Assembly (NCBI RefSeq): GCF_927904885.1
Contig: NZ_CAKMNW010000010.1
Location: 1-64,000, forward strand
Direction: 5' to 3'
DNA: 64,000 nt
Source: Candidatus Nitrotoga sp. M5
GTDB taxonomy: Bacteria; Pseudomonadota; Gammaproteobacteria; Burkholderiales; Gallionellaceae
Shown here: piece after piece, positions 15,741 to 24,598 of the stretch
Position numbering within the stretch: position 1 is the stretch's first letter
How the letters are laid out: each line of letters begins with the position of its first letter
The notes under the pieces: model-generated
The model's database searches: none
What the model saw: only the letters and a program-made list of their open reading frames with translations
What the model was told of the DNA's origin: nothing
Translations under genes and position numbers: made by a program

Positions 15741-16027
15741 TTACTTGATCACTACATCCTTACTAAGGCTTTGAAATAAATTAAAGCAGCCTCTAACAAT
15801 TAAAAAGCAATATTTATAGCCGCGCGCACGAAGGCAAATAAAAACCTTCAACAACACCTTCAGGTTCATTACCAGAAAGATGCTATTGGTCAATGCTTCA
15901 CTAGTGTGTTCTGTTTTTGCCCGGACGTAATTCAGCTTATAACCATTCTTGCCTTGCCCAAACTTGCCTTCAATCGGGATTGCGCTGCCGGTAGCCTTCA
16001 CGCTTTTTCTTTTTTAGCGGTTTGAAT
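15741..16027 (-). pseudogene. IS5/IS1182-type transposase C-terminal remnant, frameshifted
   Basis: The minus strand encodes IPIEGKFGQGKNGYKLNYVR and then TSEALTNSIFLVMNLKVLLKV, the C-terminal signature (R-N-P-I-E-G-K-F-G-Q-G-K) of IS5/IS1182 transposases. Just upstream the other frame reads KKKKREGYRQRNP, and one extra C separates the two, so a frameshift splits the conserved motif. Nothing further upstream looks like the rest of the transposase. Confidence 0.8.
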
Positions 16028-16285
16028 TCAGATTTATTTTATTCGGTTTTGCCTGAATACATGACAGGAAATCTCGGGTAGACAATCCCAACGCCCCAAA
16101 AAATCACGTTCAAGTCGGCGACACCCCTAAACACACAATTAACAATCAATTTATTATCAACATTTTTCAAAATTGCCGGACTCTACTGACTTCTACTAAA
16201 TTAATTCGGATTCGGGTTATAACCCCTAAAATAGCTACGACTTTCTTTTAAAATCAGCTTGCTGCAATACAGGCATATCATCTGT

Positions 16286-17044
16286 CTATTTTTCTAATTT
16301 TCGTTCCATACGCTTACTGTGTTGTTGTAAATTATCGCTCAACTGGCTAATAATTTCAGAAGCCGCGCCGATAATTTGATTTGAGCTGAATCCTCCACGG
16401 GCCATTTCTTTGTAAAAAGATTTTGCAAATATTTTCGCCACTTGATCTGGATTGTGAAACACATTCCCCAAAGATGCGCCTATATTATTTTGGGCTTCTC
16501 GGGCCAACGCAAGTTGTGCAAAGCGTGAATTTAAAATGCTCTGTAATTGGATAGTTTGGATCGATTTACCAATGAATAAAGCAACCACTTTAAGGAGGTT
16601 CAAGTCAACCAGACTGAATGCAATCTCGCACAGGTGACCACTTACGTTAACTACACCTACAATGTGCCCACTAATTGTGATTGGCGATAATATCAAACTT
16701 TTACCCGGTTCATTTGCACGTCGAGCCAGTTTGGCGAATTTCGACTGGCTAATATCATCAATCAACAATGCCTGCCCAGTTGCAATCACATGACCAGCAA
16801 TTCCCTCGCCCTTCCCTATCGATTCTTTATAAGCTTCAGTCGGCATGGGACCGTAGCTAGCGCACACACTCATAAGCAAATTGTCGGGTTCGCCATCATT
16901 CAGCAGCATGATTGAGCAATTGGTGGCGCTCAATATTTTTGCCGTCATTTCAGCGAGTTGCGCATAACTGTCATTAAGGTTGCCATTTTCTAAGAAATTG
17001 GACAGGTCCTGAAGCTTAATCAGCGGAGTTTCCACATCAGCCAT
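16286..17044 (-). CDS. GAF domain protein
   Basis: The 252-residue soluble protein has a GAF domain at about residues 20-170: CSIMLLNDGEPDNLLMSVCASYG, GKGEGIAGHVIATGQALLIDD and SLILSPITISGHIVGVVNV are typical GAF strands. The C-terminal 75 residues are predicted helical (FAKSFYKEMARGG...QHSKRMERKLEK) and carry no kinase, cyclase or DNA-binding motif, so it is probably a small-molecule or redox sensor acting on a partner. It lies 121 bases downstream of the nucleotidyltransferase gene on the same strand and may be the distal gene of that operon. Confidence 0.8.
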   Translation of the reverse strand: MADVETPLIKLQDLSNFLENGNLNDSYAQLAEMTAKILSATNCSIMLLNDGEPDNLLMSVCASYGPMPTEAYKESIGKGEGIAGHVIATGQALLIDDISQSKFAKLARRANEPGKSLILSPITISGHIVGVVNVSGHLCEIAFSLVDLNLLKVVALFIGKSIQTIQLQSILNSRFAQLALAREAQNNIGASLGNVFHNPDQVAKIFAKSFYKEMARGGFSSNQIIGAASEIISQLSDNLQQHSKRMERKLEK

Positions 17045-17165
17045 TGTGAGATCATCCTTAATCTATACTATGTTTAACAGTTAAGTAGCCAAGCTTTCTC
17101 TGATCCAAGCACATAAACAAATAATCATTTTATACCGCAAAATAATCAGCAGAGTTACGGAACAA

Positions 17166-18260
17166 TTATTCAGACTTAGGTGAAATGAATGCCTTATGGA
17201 AAAGATGACGTGCAAGAAGCAAGCGAGGCATGCGTAACCAGGTTGCACGTATATAAAGCATTTGCCTTGCTGCACCGGTCAACCAATCGGAGCAGCTCTT
17301 GTGGACTGGCATGAGCGCGCGTTCAAAAAGTTGATCTGTAATAATTAAAGTTAACGGGTTAGGGCGACCACTTTGGGCAACTTTAATCATGTCTGAGGGA
17401 ACAGGAGTATTTAAAATATTTACAGTATAACGTAAGGCGTAAAAAAGCGGTCGTGTTAACTCCAGTTCATGTGCTCGCACAGATAGACTTGGCCAGAACG
17501 CTGGCAAGCTGCTGAAATGGCGTAACAAACTATCAATATCAACCAAATCCCGCAGTCCCTGATCCAGTTGATCATTATGGAAAAGGTGTACAGCACTGTG
17601 GAGCACCATATCGGCCGGGGCAAATACCTTTAAATCGTCGTAGCCTTCAATTAACTGTGCTGCTGTTCGGAGCTTCACCGAATCAGGATGAAGCGCTGCC
17701 GTTTCCGGCAATATCGCATGATGCACGTCGATGACCGTCATTCGTTTAATATGCTGCATAGGCGGCAATTCATGCATCCATGTACGATAGTAACGCTGGT
17801 CATAGGCATCGTGATGCGTCGCAGCCCAACCATGCAGCATCAAGGTGGCTTCTACGGCATTGAGGCTCGCTTTAGGTACGATGATATCGATATCAGAGAA
17901 AAGTCTTCCCTTTGCGGGCGGCAATTTTGCCATGACATAGGCAGCACCCTTGAGGAGAACGACCGGCACCCCCGCTTTCGCCAAAGCTTGTCGAATTTGC
18001 GTTACCTCCCAGTGAACAGCTTGAACATGTTTTTCAGAGATTACGCGTGACCATTTCAGATGTTCGCGGGGTTTTTGGGGTACTTGCTCGAGTAAGCCGC
18101 GCTCGTCAAGTAAAATGCATATGCGTGCCAACAGATTGGCGCGGCGTGCTTGGCGTATAAGTAAATCCCAGTCTGGCAGACTTAAGGAAACCAATGCGTC
18201 GGGCTCTCTAAGAGCTTGTATGATTAAGTAATCAGGAATCACATTTGGTATGTCTGTCAA
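17166..18260 (-). CDS. Nucleotidyltransferase family protein (NTP_transf_5 type) of the HPr-rel-A locus
   Basis: The 364-residue protein has VPVVLLKGAAYVMAKLP then GRLFSDIDIIVPKASL: the K-G and F-S-D-I-D-I motifs of the NTP_transf_5 family, with two metal-binding aspartates. VIDVHHAILPET downstream supplies a further acidic motif. Such genes are regularly found beside an HprK-like kinase and a PqqD-like protein, as here, and the biochemical role is not known. It starts 133 bases after the kinase gene ends (18394), so co-transcription is likely but not tight. It might attach a nucleotide to a protein or lipid target; that is speculation. Confidence 0.8.
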   Translation of the reverse strand: MTDIPNVIPDYLIIQALREPDALVSLSLPDWDLLIRQARRANLLARICILLDERGLLEQVPQKPREHLKWSRVISEKHVQAVHWEVTQIRQALAKAGVPVVLLKGAAYVMAKLPPAKGRLFSDIDIIVPKASLNAVEATLMLHGWAATHHDAYDQRYYRTWMHELPPMQHIKRMTVIDVHHAILPETAALHPDSVKLRTAAQLIEGYDDLKVFAPADMVLHSAVHLFHNDQLDQGLRDLVDIDSLLRHFSSLPAFWPSLSVRAHELELTRPLFYALRYTVNILNTPVPSDMIKVAQSGRPNPLTLIITDQLFERALMPVHKSCSDWLTGAARQMLYIRATWLRMPRLLLARHLFHKAFISPKSE

Positions 18261-18393
18261 ATATTATGTGATAATTTGTTTGCCATTGCCTAATCCAATC
18301 TTAGCTCGAGAGGGCCAGAAACCCATATCACATCCTTGAGAAGGAAGTCTGAGGCAGCGTAATGACAAGTATCCTACACCCACACACAGGTGA

Positions 18394-19314
18394 TTATTTA
18401 CTAGAAGCTTGGGGCGTTAACGCACCAAATATTTCAATAGCATCATCCAGTTTGCTGTACGTAAAATCATAGCACAGAGATCCATCAATCAAACGTGCCA
18501 TAGTTCTAAAGCCGTTGAGTCCAAGCAGGCTGTAATTAAAAGAATTATCCGCAACCCGCATAAAAGCATGAGCTTGAGGCAATGTCTCCAAACACGCTGT
18601 AGAACCCGCCTGATACTTTGGAAAAATAACCCACGCAACTTGTACGACCTCTGACGCGCGAGCTACGCTATCAGACGATGCTTTCATATGAGCAACCGTA
18701 CCCTTTAACGTATCATCCACCTTACGACTGAAAATCGCACTGGGCTCATAACGCCTGATGATCTCGATCGACTCGTTTTTTAAGCTTACAGGGCGCGGAA
18801 GCGGGATGAGTTTTCCATCACCAACACGAACCAAAGCAAGTTCATCAGACAGTAATCTCCATCCGCGGTTTACCAATGCTGCGCAAAGGGTACTTTTGCC
18901 CGAGCCAGGAGGAGCGGGCAAAAGTACCGCATAACCACCTTTTTCCACCACCGCCGCATGAACAATCAAACAGTGATTTACATGATTAGATACGCACCAA
19001 TTCAGCCCCCACTCCAACATGGGAAAAGCCTGATCGAGCGGCAAAGGTTTAAATATAGTGTTTCCATCAAATGAAAATAACGCCTGTGGCTTGAACCATC
19101 GTCTCAGGTTGCGTGGGCGAGTTAGGCTAACGTGGAAATCCGCAAAATCGGCCTGTTCAGCCAAGGGATAATCGGCGTAAAGTAATCCGACACTTTCAGA
19201 CACTCCAGGGATCGAAGTTTGCAAATGTGTAATGAAAGAACCGGTTCGAAGAAATATCCCCGATTTTTTAAGGCGGAATTTAAGTTCAGATGGCGTTAAT
19301 GCAGAAACATTCAA
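18394..19314 (-). CDS. HprK-related kinase A (HPr-rel-A system)
   Basis: The 306-residue protein resembles HPr kinase/phosphorylase C-terminal domains. A P-loop, APPGSGKSTLCAAL, lies near residue 137, followed by RGWRLLSDELALVRVGDGKLIPLPRPVSLKN, which mirrors the HprK acidic and Pro-rich segment. It lacks the N-terminal DRTGG domain of true HprK, and there is no HPr gene nearby, so its target is probably something else. The start is 2 bases after the stop of the PqqD-like gene, showing translational coupling. From memory, TIGRFAM describes this combination as the HPr-rel-A system, of unknown function and frequent in exosortase-bearing bacteria. Confidence 0.85.
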   Translation of the reverse strand: MNVSALTPSELKFRLKKSGIFLRTGSFITHLQTSIPGVSESVGLLYADYPLAEQADFADFHVSLTRPRNLRRWFKPQALFSFDGNTIFKPLPLDQAFPMLEWGLNWCVSNHVNHCLIVHAAVVEKGGYAVLLPAPPGSGKSTLCAALVNRGWRLLSDELALVRVGDGKLIPLPRPVSLKNESIEIIRRYEPSAIFSRKVDDTLKGTVAHMKASSDSVARASEVVQVAWVIFPKYQAGSTACLETLPQAHAFMRVADNSFNYSLLGLNGFRTMARLIDGSLCYDFTYSKLDDAIEIFGALTPQASSK

Positions 19315-19316
19315 AA

Positions 19317-19595
19317 TTAGCTAAACTCTATCAGTCCAAGCGTATTAAGCTCACCGAGGAGATGTTCAATTTGAAATAAAAACTCCTCATGCGTTACTTT
19401 TTTTACTTGTAGTCGTGGGGCAAGCGCTTCAGTCAACAATTGTGCTTTTAATGGCGATTTTCGTAACTCTAACAATATTTGAACAGCCGTCGAACCCAGT
19501 AGATGGGTATCTCCCGAAAGCTTATTATAAAACACCCACTCATTGCCCCATGAGCAGCAGTTCACTTCTTGATCGGAAATAACTTGCCATTTCAT
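19317..19595 (-). CDS. PqqD-like protein (HPr-rel-A system)
   Basis: A 92-residue protein with the PqqD-type wHTH fold: CCSWGNEWVFYNKLSGDTHLLGSTAVQILLELRKSPLKAQLLTEAL aligns with the small chaperone that presents peptide substrates to modifying enzymes. It stands between the Tat-signal protein gene (54 bases upstream) and the kinase gene (2 bases downstream). PqqD-like proteins usually bind a leader region of a substrate, so the secreted protein encoded just upstream is the obvious candidate partner. No ribosome-binding site is perfect; AAGGGGA lies a little far upstream. Confidence 0.8.
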   Translation of the reverse strand: MKWQVISDQEVNCCSWGNEWVFYNKLSGDTHLLGSTAVQILLELRKSPLKAQLLTEALAPRLQVKKVTHEEFLFQIEHLLGELNTLGLIEFS

Positions 19596-19649
19596 TTTGA
19601 TCAGTATTTTTAAGGGGAAAACAGGGCCAAAGCTGGTTGTTGCGATAAA

Positions 19650-20393
19650 TCAGCTTTGAGTTAACTGCAAATACTCAATGATTTGTGCTGCATTCCAAGT
19701 TACACCAGCAGTTGGGGCAAAAGTACCACTTGCTTGCCATTCATAGAACATCGATTGAATAGTTGATACAGACAAATAAGGAGTAGCGCCGTTTCTTGCA
19801 CGGAATAAAGCTATTACAAGATGTTTTAATAGTTCTTGTGTCTGAAAAGAAGGGTTTGGAGGTGCAATTACAGAAGCTACAGTCGGCGACGTTTGAGTAC
19901 TTGTGCCCGTGCCCTTCTTAAATTTTGAACCTGATGAAGCGCCTAACGCCGCCATGTAGCTCGCGGCGCCTAATTGATTTTTCTGCACCGACTGTACAGG
20001 AGCGGTAACACTTTCAAGTTTAGGATCCGGCCAAGGAGTTTCCAACATATCTGACAACAGCCTATTTTTATATGGAGTATCCGACTGACTTAACGGGAAC
20101 GCGGATATAAATTGTTCGTTTGGATCTGGAGGAAGTAGCACCGGGGGAGGGGGTGCGGGGCAAGCACCATGCTGGCTGGTATTACCAGATATAAAACCAG
20201 ATGGTGACAAGCAAAATGCTGTTTGACCCAATACGGGTCGGCTAGCGAGCGTTAGAATTATACCTGACGCAGCTAAACCAGACGTAGCAAAGCGTCTACG
20301 AGATTCGCCTGAAAATTTTATTTGATCAGCGGCATCCTGAGATAACTGCTGTTTTTCCAGCTCATCATTTTTATCCAAATTGATAGTCATCAA
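19650..20393 (-). CDS. Tat-signal secreted protein at head of the HPr-rel-A operon
   Basis: The 247-residue protein carries SRRRFATSGLAASGIILTLA at about residues 31-50, a twin-arginine signal (S-R-R-x-F) with AxA-like processing near PVLGQ. The long 30-residue n-region before the twin arginine is charged. The mature part has three cysteines near its start (FCLSPSGF..HGACPAPPPP), a proline tract, and a C-terminal helical half (SFQTQELLKHLVIALFRARNG). I do not recognise a catalytic motif. As first gene after a sigma-54 promoter and upstream of PqqD-like, kinase and nucleotidyltransferase genes, it may be the substrate of that machinery. It was named by position and signal only. Confidence 0.7.
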   Translation of the reverse strand: MMTINLDKNDELEKQQLSQDAADQIKFSGESRRRFATSGLAASGIILTLASRPVLGQTAFCLSPSGFISGNTSQHGACPAPPPPVLLPPDPNEQFISAFPLSQSDTPYKNRLLSDMLETPWPDPKLESVTAPVQSVQKNQLGAASYMAALGASSGSKFKKGTGTSTQTSPTVASVIAPPNPSFQTQELLKHLVIALFRARNGATPYLSVSTIQSMFYEWQASGTFAPTAGVTWNAAQIIEYLQLTQS

Positions 20394-20501
20394 ATTATCC
20401 TTCCATTAACGTTACATCCTGCATTTCATTTGCTACCACAACTCAATAATTTAATGTCATGTAGCAATGAGGAAGCTGATAGAATCCTTAACAATGGATT
20501 A

Positions 20502-20517
20502 AGCAAAATTCATGCCG
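20502..20517 (-). promoter_or_regulatory. Sigma-54 promoter of the HPr-rel-A operon
   Basis: On the minus strand it reads CGGCATGAATTTTGCT, matching the -24 GG and -12 GC elements of sigma-54 promoters with correct spacing. It lies about 110 bases before the Tat-signal protein gene. Confidence 0.72.
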
Positions 20518-20611
20518 AATACAATATGTAAACAACATTATATTAATAACCAATAGATTACATTGTTAATTTTTTAGCACCTTATTGCTCTACTAAATAT
20601 TTTAATTACAA

Positions 20612-20628
20612 TGTAAAAATTTCCGACA
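20612..20628. promoter_or_regulatory. Palindromic upstream activator motif, copy 2
   Basis: TGTAAAAATTTCCGACA differs by one base from the motif upstream of the PEP-CTERM gene and lies about 95 bases upstream of this operon's sigma-54 promoter. The shared motif and sigma factor suggest the two loci form one regulon. Confidence 0.65.
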
Positions 20629-21080
20629 TTAAAATCAATTATTAATGTCAGTTATATTGATATTGACTCAGGCATAAACTTTTTAATCTCTAGCAGAAAG
20701 GGATGAACCCGTTCGTCCCGCGCCAGTCGAAGAATGAGCGGATTGATTCTTCGCCAGCGGAAAACTTCCTTCCAATCGTTGCGCATTACGACTTGTTACT
20801 GCTTGCAGCACAAGCATTTTTGCCTCAGCTGACAAGACATCTTCACTTCCTGTGGACACATTTCTGCGCCTAAACCAACTCCACCGAACGGCGTATTGCT
20901 CTATAACAGTTCGCATTTTCCAGCTTGTCAGTAGCTGATGCGGCTTTCATGATTACTGGTACGGTCAGCTTCATAGCTGCCGTCGGCACAGCAGCGAATA
21001 TACACTAAAAACACTTCAATTATCCTCAAAAATCAAGCTGAGCATACTTCAACAAACCTGACAGGCTGTCAGGCAAGCAA

Positions 21081-21156
21081 ATTTTTAGCTAATTATTTCT
21101 TGTCGCTCATCTAAGCAGTTATCGAAAGGTTACCCATTACGAAGCACATAGAGCCA
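21081..21156 (+). repeat. Dispersed repeat family, copy B
   Basis: The copy reads TTTTTAGCTAATTATTTCTT, then TTATCGAAAGGTTACCCATT and CACATAGAGCCA. It is related to copies at 6213-6288 and 37262-37340 and has the same orientation. Confidence 0.6.
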
Positions 21157-21218
21157 CATTTATTAACAGTACACCCATAACAATTCACTGTATAAGTTGG
21201 CAATTCTCCATAAGATGC

Positions 21219-21232
21219 TTGATATATGTCAA
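21219..21232. promoter_or_regulatory. FNR-box-like site upstream of fnr
   Basis: TTGATATATGTCAA matches the FNR/CRP-type consensus TTGAT-N4-ATCAA at nine of ten arm positions. It lies about 265 bases before the fnr start codon, which is far for simple autoregulation, so a direct role is uncertain. Confidence 0.4.
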
Positions 21233-21497
21233 AATATACATATAATTTTCACTCATATGTATTTTTTCCTATATTACAGTTTAAATACCACATACCGGAA
21301 TACTATTATAAAAATAATGGCATTCAAGTCAAACCCTGAAAAATTAACTTAGCCATTAAAAACATAGCACTACAAAATATTATTTAATCATGCTACAGTG
21401 TAATACGCATTCGCTAACCAACTATTTTTAATTAAATCTAGGACACCAACGCTTTTCTGTCGCATTTAGTTGAATACCCCACTATAAAACTTACGCC

Positions 21498-22226
21498 ATG
21501 CACAAACCTGCCCCCAACAATTCATTGAAAACTGCATGCTCGACTTGTAATCTGCGCGAATTATGCCTACCTGTTAATTTGAGCAATATCGAAATAACAC
21601 GCTTGGATGATTTAATTACCCGCAAGGGGGTTTACCGACATGGCAGCATTTTATACCGGAGCGGGGACAAATTTCAGGCGTTGTATGCGATCCGTACTGG
21701 TTTTTTTAAAACACAGATACTTAATGAAGATGGGCGAGAACAAGTCACCGGTTTTCAGATGGCTGGGGAGATCATCGGCATGGATGGCATTAATAGCGAT
21801 ACGCACACTTGCGATGCCGTCGCACTTGAAGACAGTGAGGTATGTGAAATTCCCTTTGGTCGTCTGGAGGACCTCAGTCGCGAACTTCCCCCTTTGCAAA
21901 GGCACCTTCACCGTATTCTTAGCCGCGAGATCGTGCGCGATCAAAACATTATGCTACTGCTTGGATCAATGCGTGCTGAGGAACGCTTAGCTGCTTTCTT
22001 GCTCAACCTATCGCAGCGTTTTGCAGTGCGCGGTTATTCGCCCACATCATTCCAATTGCGAATGACTCGTCAAGAAATCGGCAGCTACCTAGGATTAAAA
22101 CTGGAAACCGTCAGCCGCGCACTCTCACACCTACAAGAAAGCAAACTGATTAATGTGCGCAATAGGTCATTAGAAATACTTTCGCTGTCAGGGCTACAGA
22201 CCAGCATGGGGAAGCGTGCGCGCTAA
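21498..22226 (+). CDS. fnr: Fnr-type transcriptional regulator ([4Fe-4S], CRP family)
   Basis: The 242-residue regulator has Cys14, Cys17 and Cys23 in the CX2CX5C spacing of FNR, and Cys116 in SEVCEIPF at the position equivalent to E. coli FNR Cys122. It therefore has all four [4Fe-4S] ligands and should sense oxygen. A cNMP-like beta-roll occupies residues 30-140, followed by the dimer helix and an HTH (MTRQEIGSYLGLKLETVSRALSHLQ) with the E-x-x-S-R recognition core, so it should bind TTGAT-N4-ATCAA sites. The next gene, a SCO protein for cytochrome oxidase assembly, starts 184 bases downstream on the same strand, consistent with respiratory control. Confidence 0.92.
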   Translation: MHKPAPNNSLKTACSTCNLRELCLPVNLSNIEITRLDDLITRKGVYRHGSILYRSGDKFQALYAIRTGFFKTQILNEDGREQVTGFQMAGEIIGMDGINSDTHTCDAVALEDSEVCEIPFGRLEDLSRELPPLQRHLHRILSREIVRDQNIMLLLGSMRAEERLAAFLLNLSQRFAVRGYSPTSFQLRMTRQEIGSYLGLKLETVSRALSHLQESKLINVRNRSLEILSLSGLQTSMGKRAR

Positions 22227-22410
22227 TATAGTTTAGATAACTGTTTGATAACTTGCCCACTGTTTTTTCAATATTGAGCTGAACCATATAACAAGTCTCT
22301 GTAGCCACCAGTATTACTGCAATAAAAACTGTCAATAATTGAATATTATGCGCCTGTCGGCGCATACAAAATTAGATATCGGCCGCTTCCTCATCGCCAA
22401 GGAGAAATAA

Positions 22411-22998
22411 ATGCGTACCCTATTTTTACTATTATTTATGACGCTGTTAGTCAGCTGCGAAAAATCTCAGCCGCCTATTCCTTTCAACGCTATTGATGTC
22501 AGTTGGCGGTATGCAGAAAAACCCGTAGACTTCCAGCTCACTGACCCTAACGGCAAAATACGCAGGTTATCTGATTTTAAAGACAAGGTGGTGGTGATGT
22601 TTTTTGGTTATACCCACTGCCCAGACATTTGCCCAACCACGCTAGCTGACTTAGCACAAGTGATGCGCCTACTTGACAAGGATGCAGAAAAGGTACAAGT
22701 GCTATTTGTCACATTGGATCCTGAACGCGACACACCAAAACTATTGGCTGAATATGTTCCATTTTTTCATCCATCTTTTTTGGGCTTATATGGCGATACC
22801 CAAGCTACTGCGCAGGTCGCAAAGACCTTTGGCGTCAATTATGAAAAGCGAGTCGAAAAAAACAGTTATGCACTGGATCATTCTGATGGCACCTACCTAA
22901 TTGGAACAAAAGGCAAGTTCGTATTGCTTTCTCCCTATAATCAGAATGTAAATCTATTAGTACAGGATATTAGGTTGCTACTAGAGATGGCACATTGA
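22411..22998 (+). CDS. SCO1/SenC family copper chaperone lipoprotein
   Basis: The 195-residue protein begins with a lipoprotein signal (MRTLFLLLFMTLLVSC, lipobox LVSC with Cys16). The thioredoxin-fold domain has GYTHCPDICPTTL, whose CxxxC binds copper, and a downstream histidine in YALDHSDGTYLIG, completing the Cu site. SCO proteins deliver copper to the CuA centre of cytochrome c oxidase in the periplasm. AAGGAGAAATAA precedes the ATG. A small GGGCT/AGCCC hairpin follows the stop codon. The order Fnr then SCO suggests adjustment of the respiratory chain to oxygen. Confidence 0.92.
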   Translation: MRTLFLLLFMTLLVSCEKSQPPIPFNAIDVSWRYAEKPVDFQLTDPNGKIRRLSDFKDKVVVMFFGYTHCPDICPTTLADLAQVMRLLDKDAEKVQVLFVTLDPERDTPKLLAEYVPFFHPSFLGLYGDTQATAQVAKTFGVNYEKRVEKNSYALDHSDGTYLIGTKGKFVLLSPYNQNVNLLVQDIRLLLEMAH

Positions 22999-23001
22999 AC
23001 T

Positions 23002-23017
23002 GGGCTCTGTAGCCCTT
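23002..23017 (+). terminator. Weak hairpin after the SCO gene
   Basis: GGGCTCTGTAGCCC followed by TT lies 4 bases after the SCO stop codon. The stem is only 5 bp and the T-run is short, so termination would be inefficient at best. Confidence 0.3.
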
Positions 23018-23127
23018 GGTCAAGCAGTCAGGGAGCGGTATTAACAAAGCATCTAAGACTATTAATTAAATATAACAATGATCTGTACCCACTCTGGTTA
23101 CAGAACCTTTAACTCTGGTAACTCTTG

Positions 23128-23601
23128 CTATCCTCCATCGCCTACACCCCGTAACACCCTAAAAATTACATCTGTCATAAAGCCGCGCGATTGCATAAAA
23201 CGTACCTGCTTGGCTATTTCCTTTGCATCCTCAGGAACAATTCCGAATTTTCTTTGCCAGATGCTACGAGCTGCTTCTAATTCTGTATCTCTCATTTGTG
23301 GTAATGCATCGTTAATCAGATCTTCGCCTATACCTTTCTGGCGAAGCTCATATGCGATGCGTTGCATGCCGAAGCGTTTACGGCGTAAGCGAACTAACTG
23401 CTCAGCTGCTCGGAAATCGGATAGCCAACCGCGCGCCGCCAAGTCATCCAAAACGTTATCCACATTGTCGTCTGGTGTGGCATAACGTTGTAACTTAGCA
23501 TGAAGTTCGGCACGGCTGTGTTCACGTCGCACCAAGTATTTCATAGCGCGAGTGTGCAAACTTAACTCAGGTTTCTTTGACACCACTTTCCGCTCTATCA
23601 T
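23128..23601 (-). CDS. recX: Regulatory protein RecX
   Basis: The 157-residue protein shows the three-helix RecX repeats: [59 protein letters not shown] and the C-terminal [17 protein letters not shown] block. RecX caps RecA filaments and inhibits recombination. The frame overlaps the end of recA by 35 bases; GTG codons a few residues later (within KVVSKK) are alternative starts. The arrangement recA-recX on one transcript is the normal one. Confidence 0.93.
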   Translation of the reverse strand: MIERKVVSKKPELSLHTRAMKYLVRREHSRAELHAKLQRYATPDDNVDNVLDDLAARGWLSDFRAAEQLVRLRRKRFGMQRIAYELRQKGIGEDLINDALPQMRDTELEAARSIWQRKFGIVPEDAKEIAKQVRFMQSRGFMTDVIFRVLRGVGDGG

Positions 23602-24598
23602 TGAGCGCAGCTACACCAGCCAGCGCGCGGATTTTGTTCTCAATTTCAATTGAAATTTCAGGATGCTCTTTCAGATATTCACGCGCATTATCTTTTCCCT
23701 GGCCAATCTTTTCACCTTTGTAGCTGTACCAAGCGCCAGCTTTATCAACCAGCTTGTGAAACACTCCCAGCTCGACTACTTCGCCTTCACGAGAAATACC
23801 TGCGCCATACAAAATATCGAATTCTGCCTGTTTAAACGGCGGAGCCACTTTATTTTTGACCACTTTCACACGAGTTTCTGAACCGATCACCTCGTCGCCC
23901 TTCTTAATCGCACCGACGCGACGAATATCCAGCCGAACTGAAGCATAGAATTTTAGAGCATTGCCGCCGGTAGTGGTTTCAGGGCTACCAAACATCACAC
24001 CGATTTTCATCCGTATTTGATTAATAAAAATCACCGTCGTATTGGAACGCTTGATGTTAGCCGTCAGTTTACGCAATGCCTGTGACATCAAGCGTGCCTG
24101 CAAACCCATTTGCGGCTCGCCCATATCTCCTTCAATTTCTGCCTTAGGGGTCAATGCTGCCACAGAATCAACCACTACGACATCCACCGCAGCCGAACGC
24201 ACCAACATATCGGCAATCTCCAACGCTTGCTCACCATTATCTGGTTGGGAAATAAGCAGTTCACTGACGTGCACGCCCAGTTTTTGCGCGTATTGCGGAT
24301 CAAGCGCATGTTCTGCATCAACAAATGCGGCCGTGCCACCCAATTTTTGCATTTCGGCGATCACTTGCAATGTGAGCGTGGTCTTACCGGACGATTCCGG
24401 TCCATAAATTTCGATTACACGACCTCGCGGCAGGCCACCCACACCCAGCGCGATATCCAACCCTAAAGATCCAGTAGAAACCACTTGAATGTCGCGCGCA
24501 ATGTCATGCTCGCCCATACGCATGATAGCGCCTTTGCCAAATTGTTTTTCAATTTGACTCAGCGCCGCCGCGAGCGCCTTGCTTTTATTATCATCCAT
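23567..24598 (-). CDS. recA: Recombinase RecA
   Basis: The 343-residue protein has the full RecA core: Walker [20 protein letters not shown], the L1/L2 loops with [26 protein letters not shown] and [37 protein letters not shown], and the C-terminal regulatory domain. The start was set at the ATG of [12 protein letters not shown] (24598), 18 bases inside a longer frame, because GAAGGG lies about 10 bases upstream and this matches the family length. It catalyses strand exchange and induces LexA cleavage. No CTGT-N8-ACAG LexA box was found in the upstream 340 bases. Confidence 0.98.
   Translation of the reverse strand: MDDNKSKALAAALSQIEKQFGKGAIMRMGEHDIARDIQVVSTGSLGLDIALGVGGLPRGRVIEIYGPESSGKTTLTLQVIAEMQKLGGTAAFVDAEHALDPQYAQKLGVHVSELLISQPDNGEQALEIADMLVRSAAVDVVVVDSVAALTPKAEIEGDMGEPQMGLQARLMSQALRKLTANIKRSNTTVIFINQIRMKIGVMFGSPETTTGGNALKFYASVRLDIRRVGAIKKGDEVIGSETRVKVVKNKVAPPFKQAEFDILYGAGISREGEVVELGVFHKLVDKAGAWYSYKGEKIGQGKDNAREYLKEHPEISIEIENKIRALAGVAALNDRAESGVKET

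Larger units (their letters stand above)
20640..21497. other. Repeat-bearing intergenic region before fnr
   Basis: No convincing gene. A 77-codon minus frame (20683-20916) has no ribosome-binding site or recognisable domain. The stretch contains a palindrome CCTGACAGGCTGTCAGG (21057-21073), copy B of the dispersed repeat, and an FNR-like box. The segment with CGTCGGCACAGC near 20982 is also similar to 5750-5765 and may belong to a longer decayed element. Confidence 0.5.

Noticed and set aside
20683-20916. 77-codon minus-strand open frame upstream of the HPr-rel-A operon
   Set aside because: No ribosome-binding site, no domain, Ser/Arg-rich random-looking composition, and it lies in a repeat-derived region.
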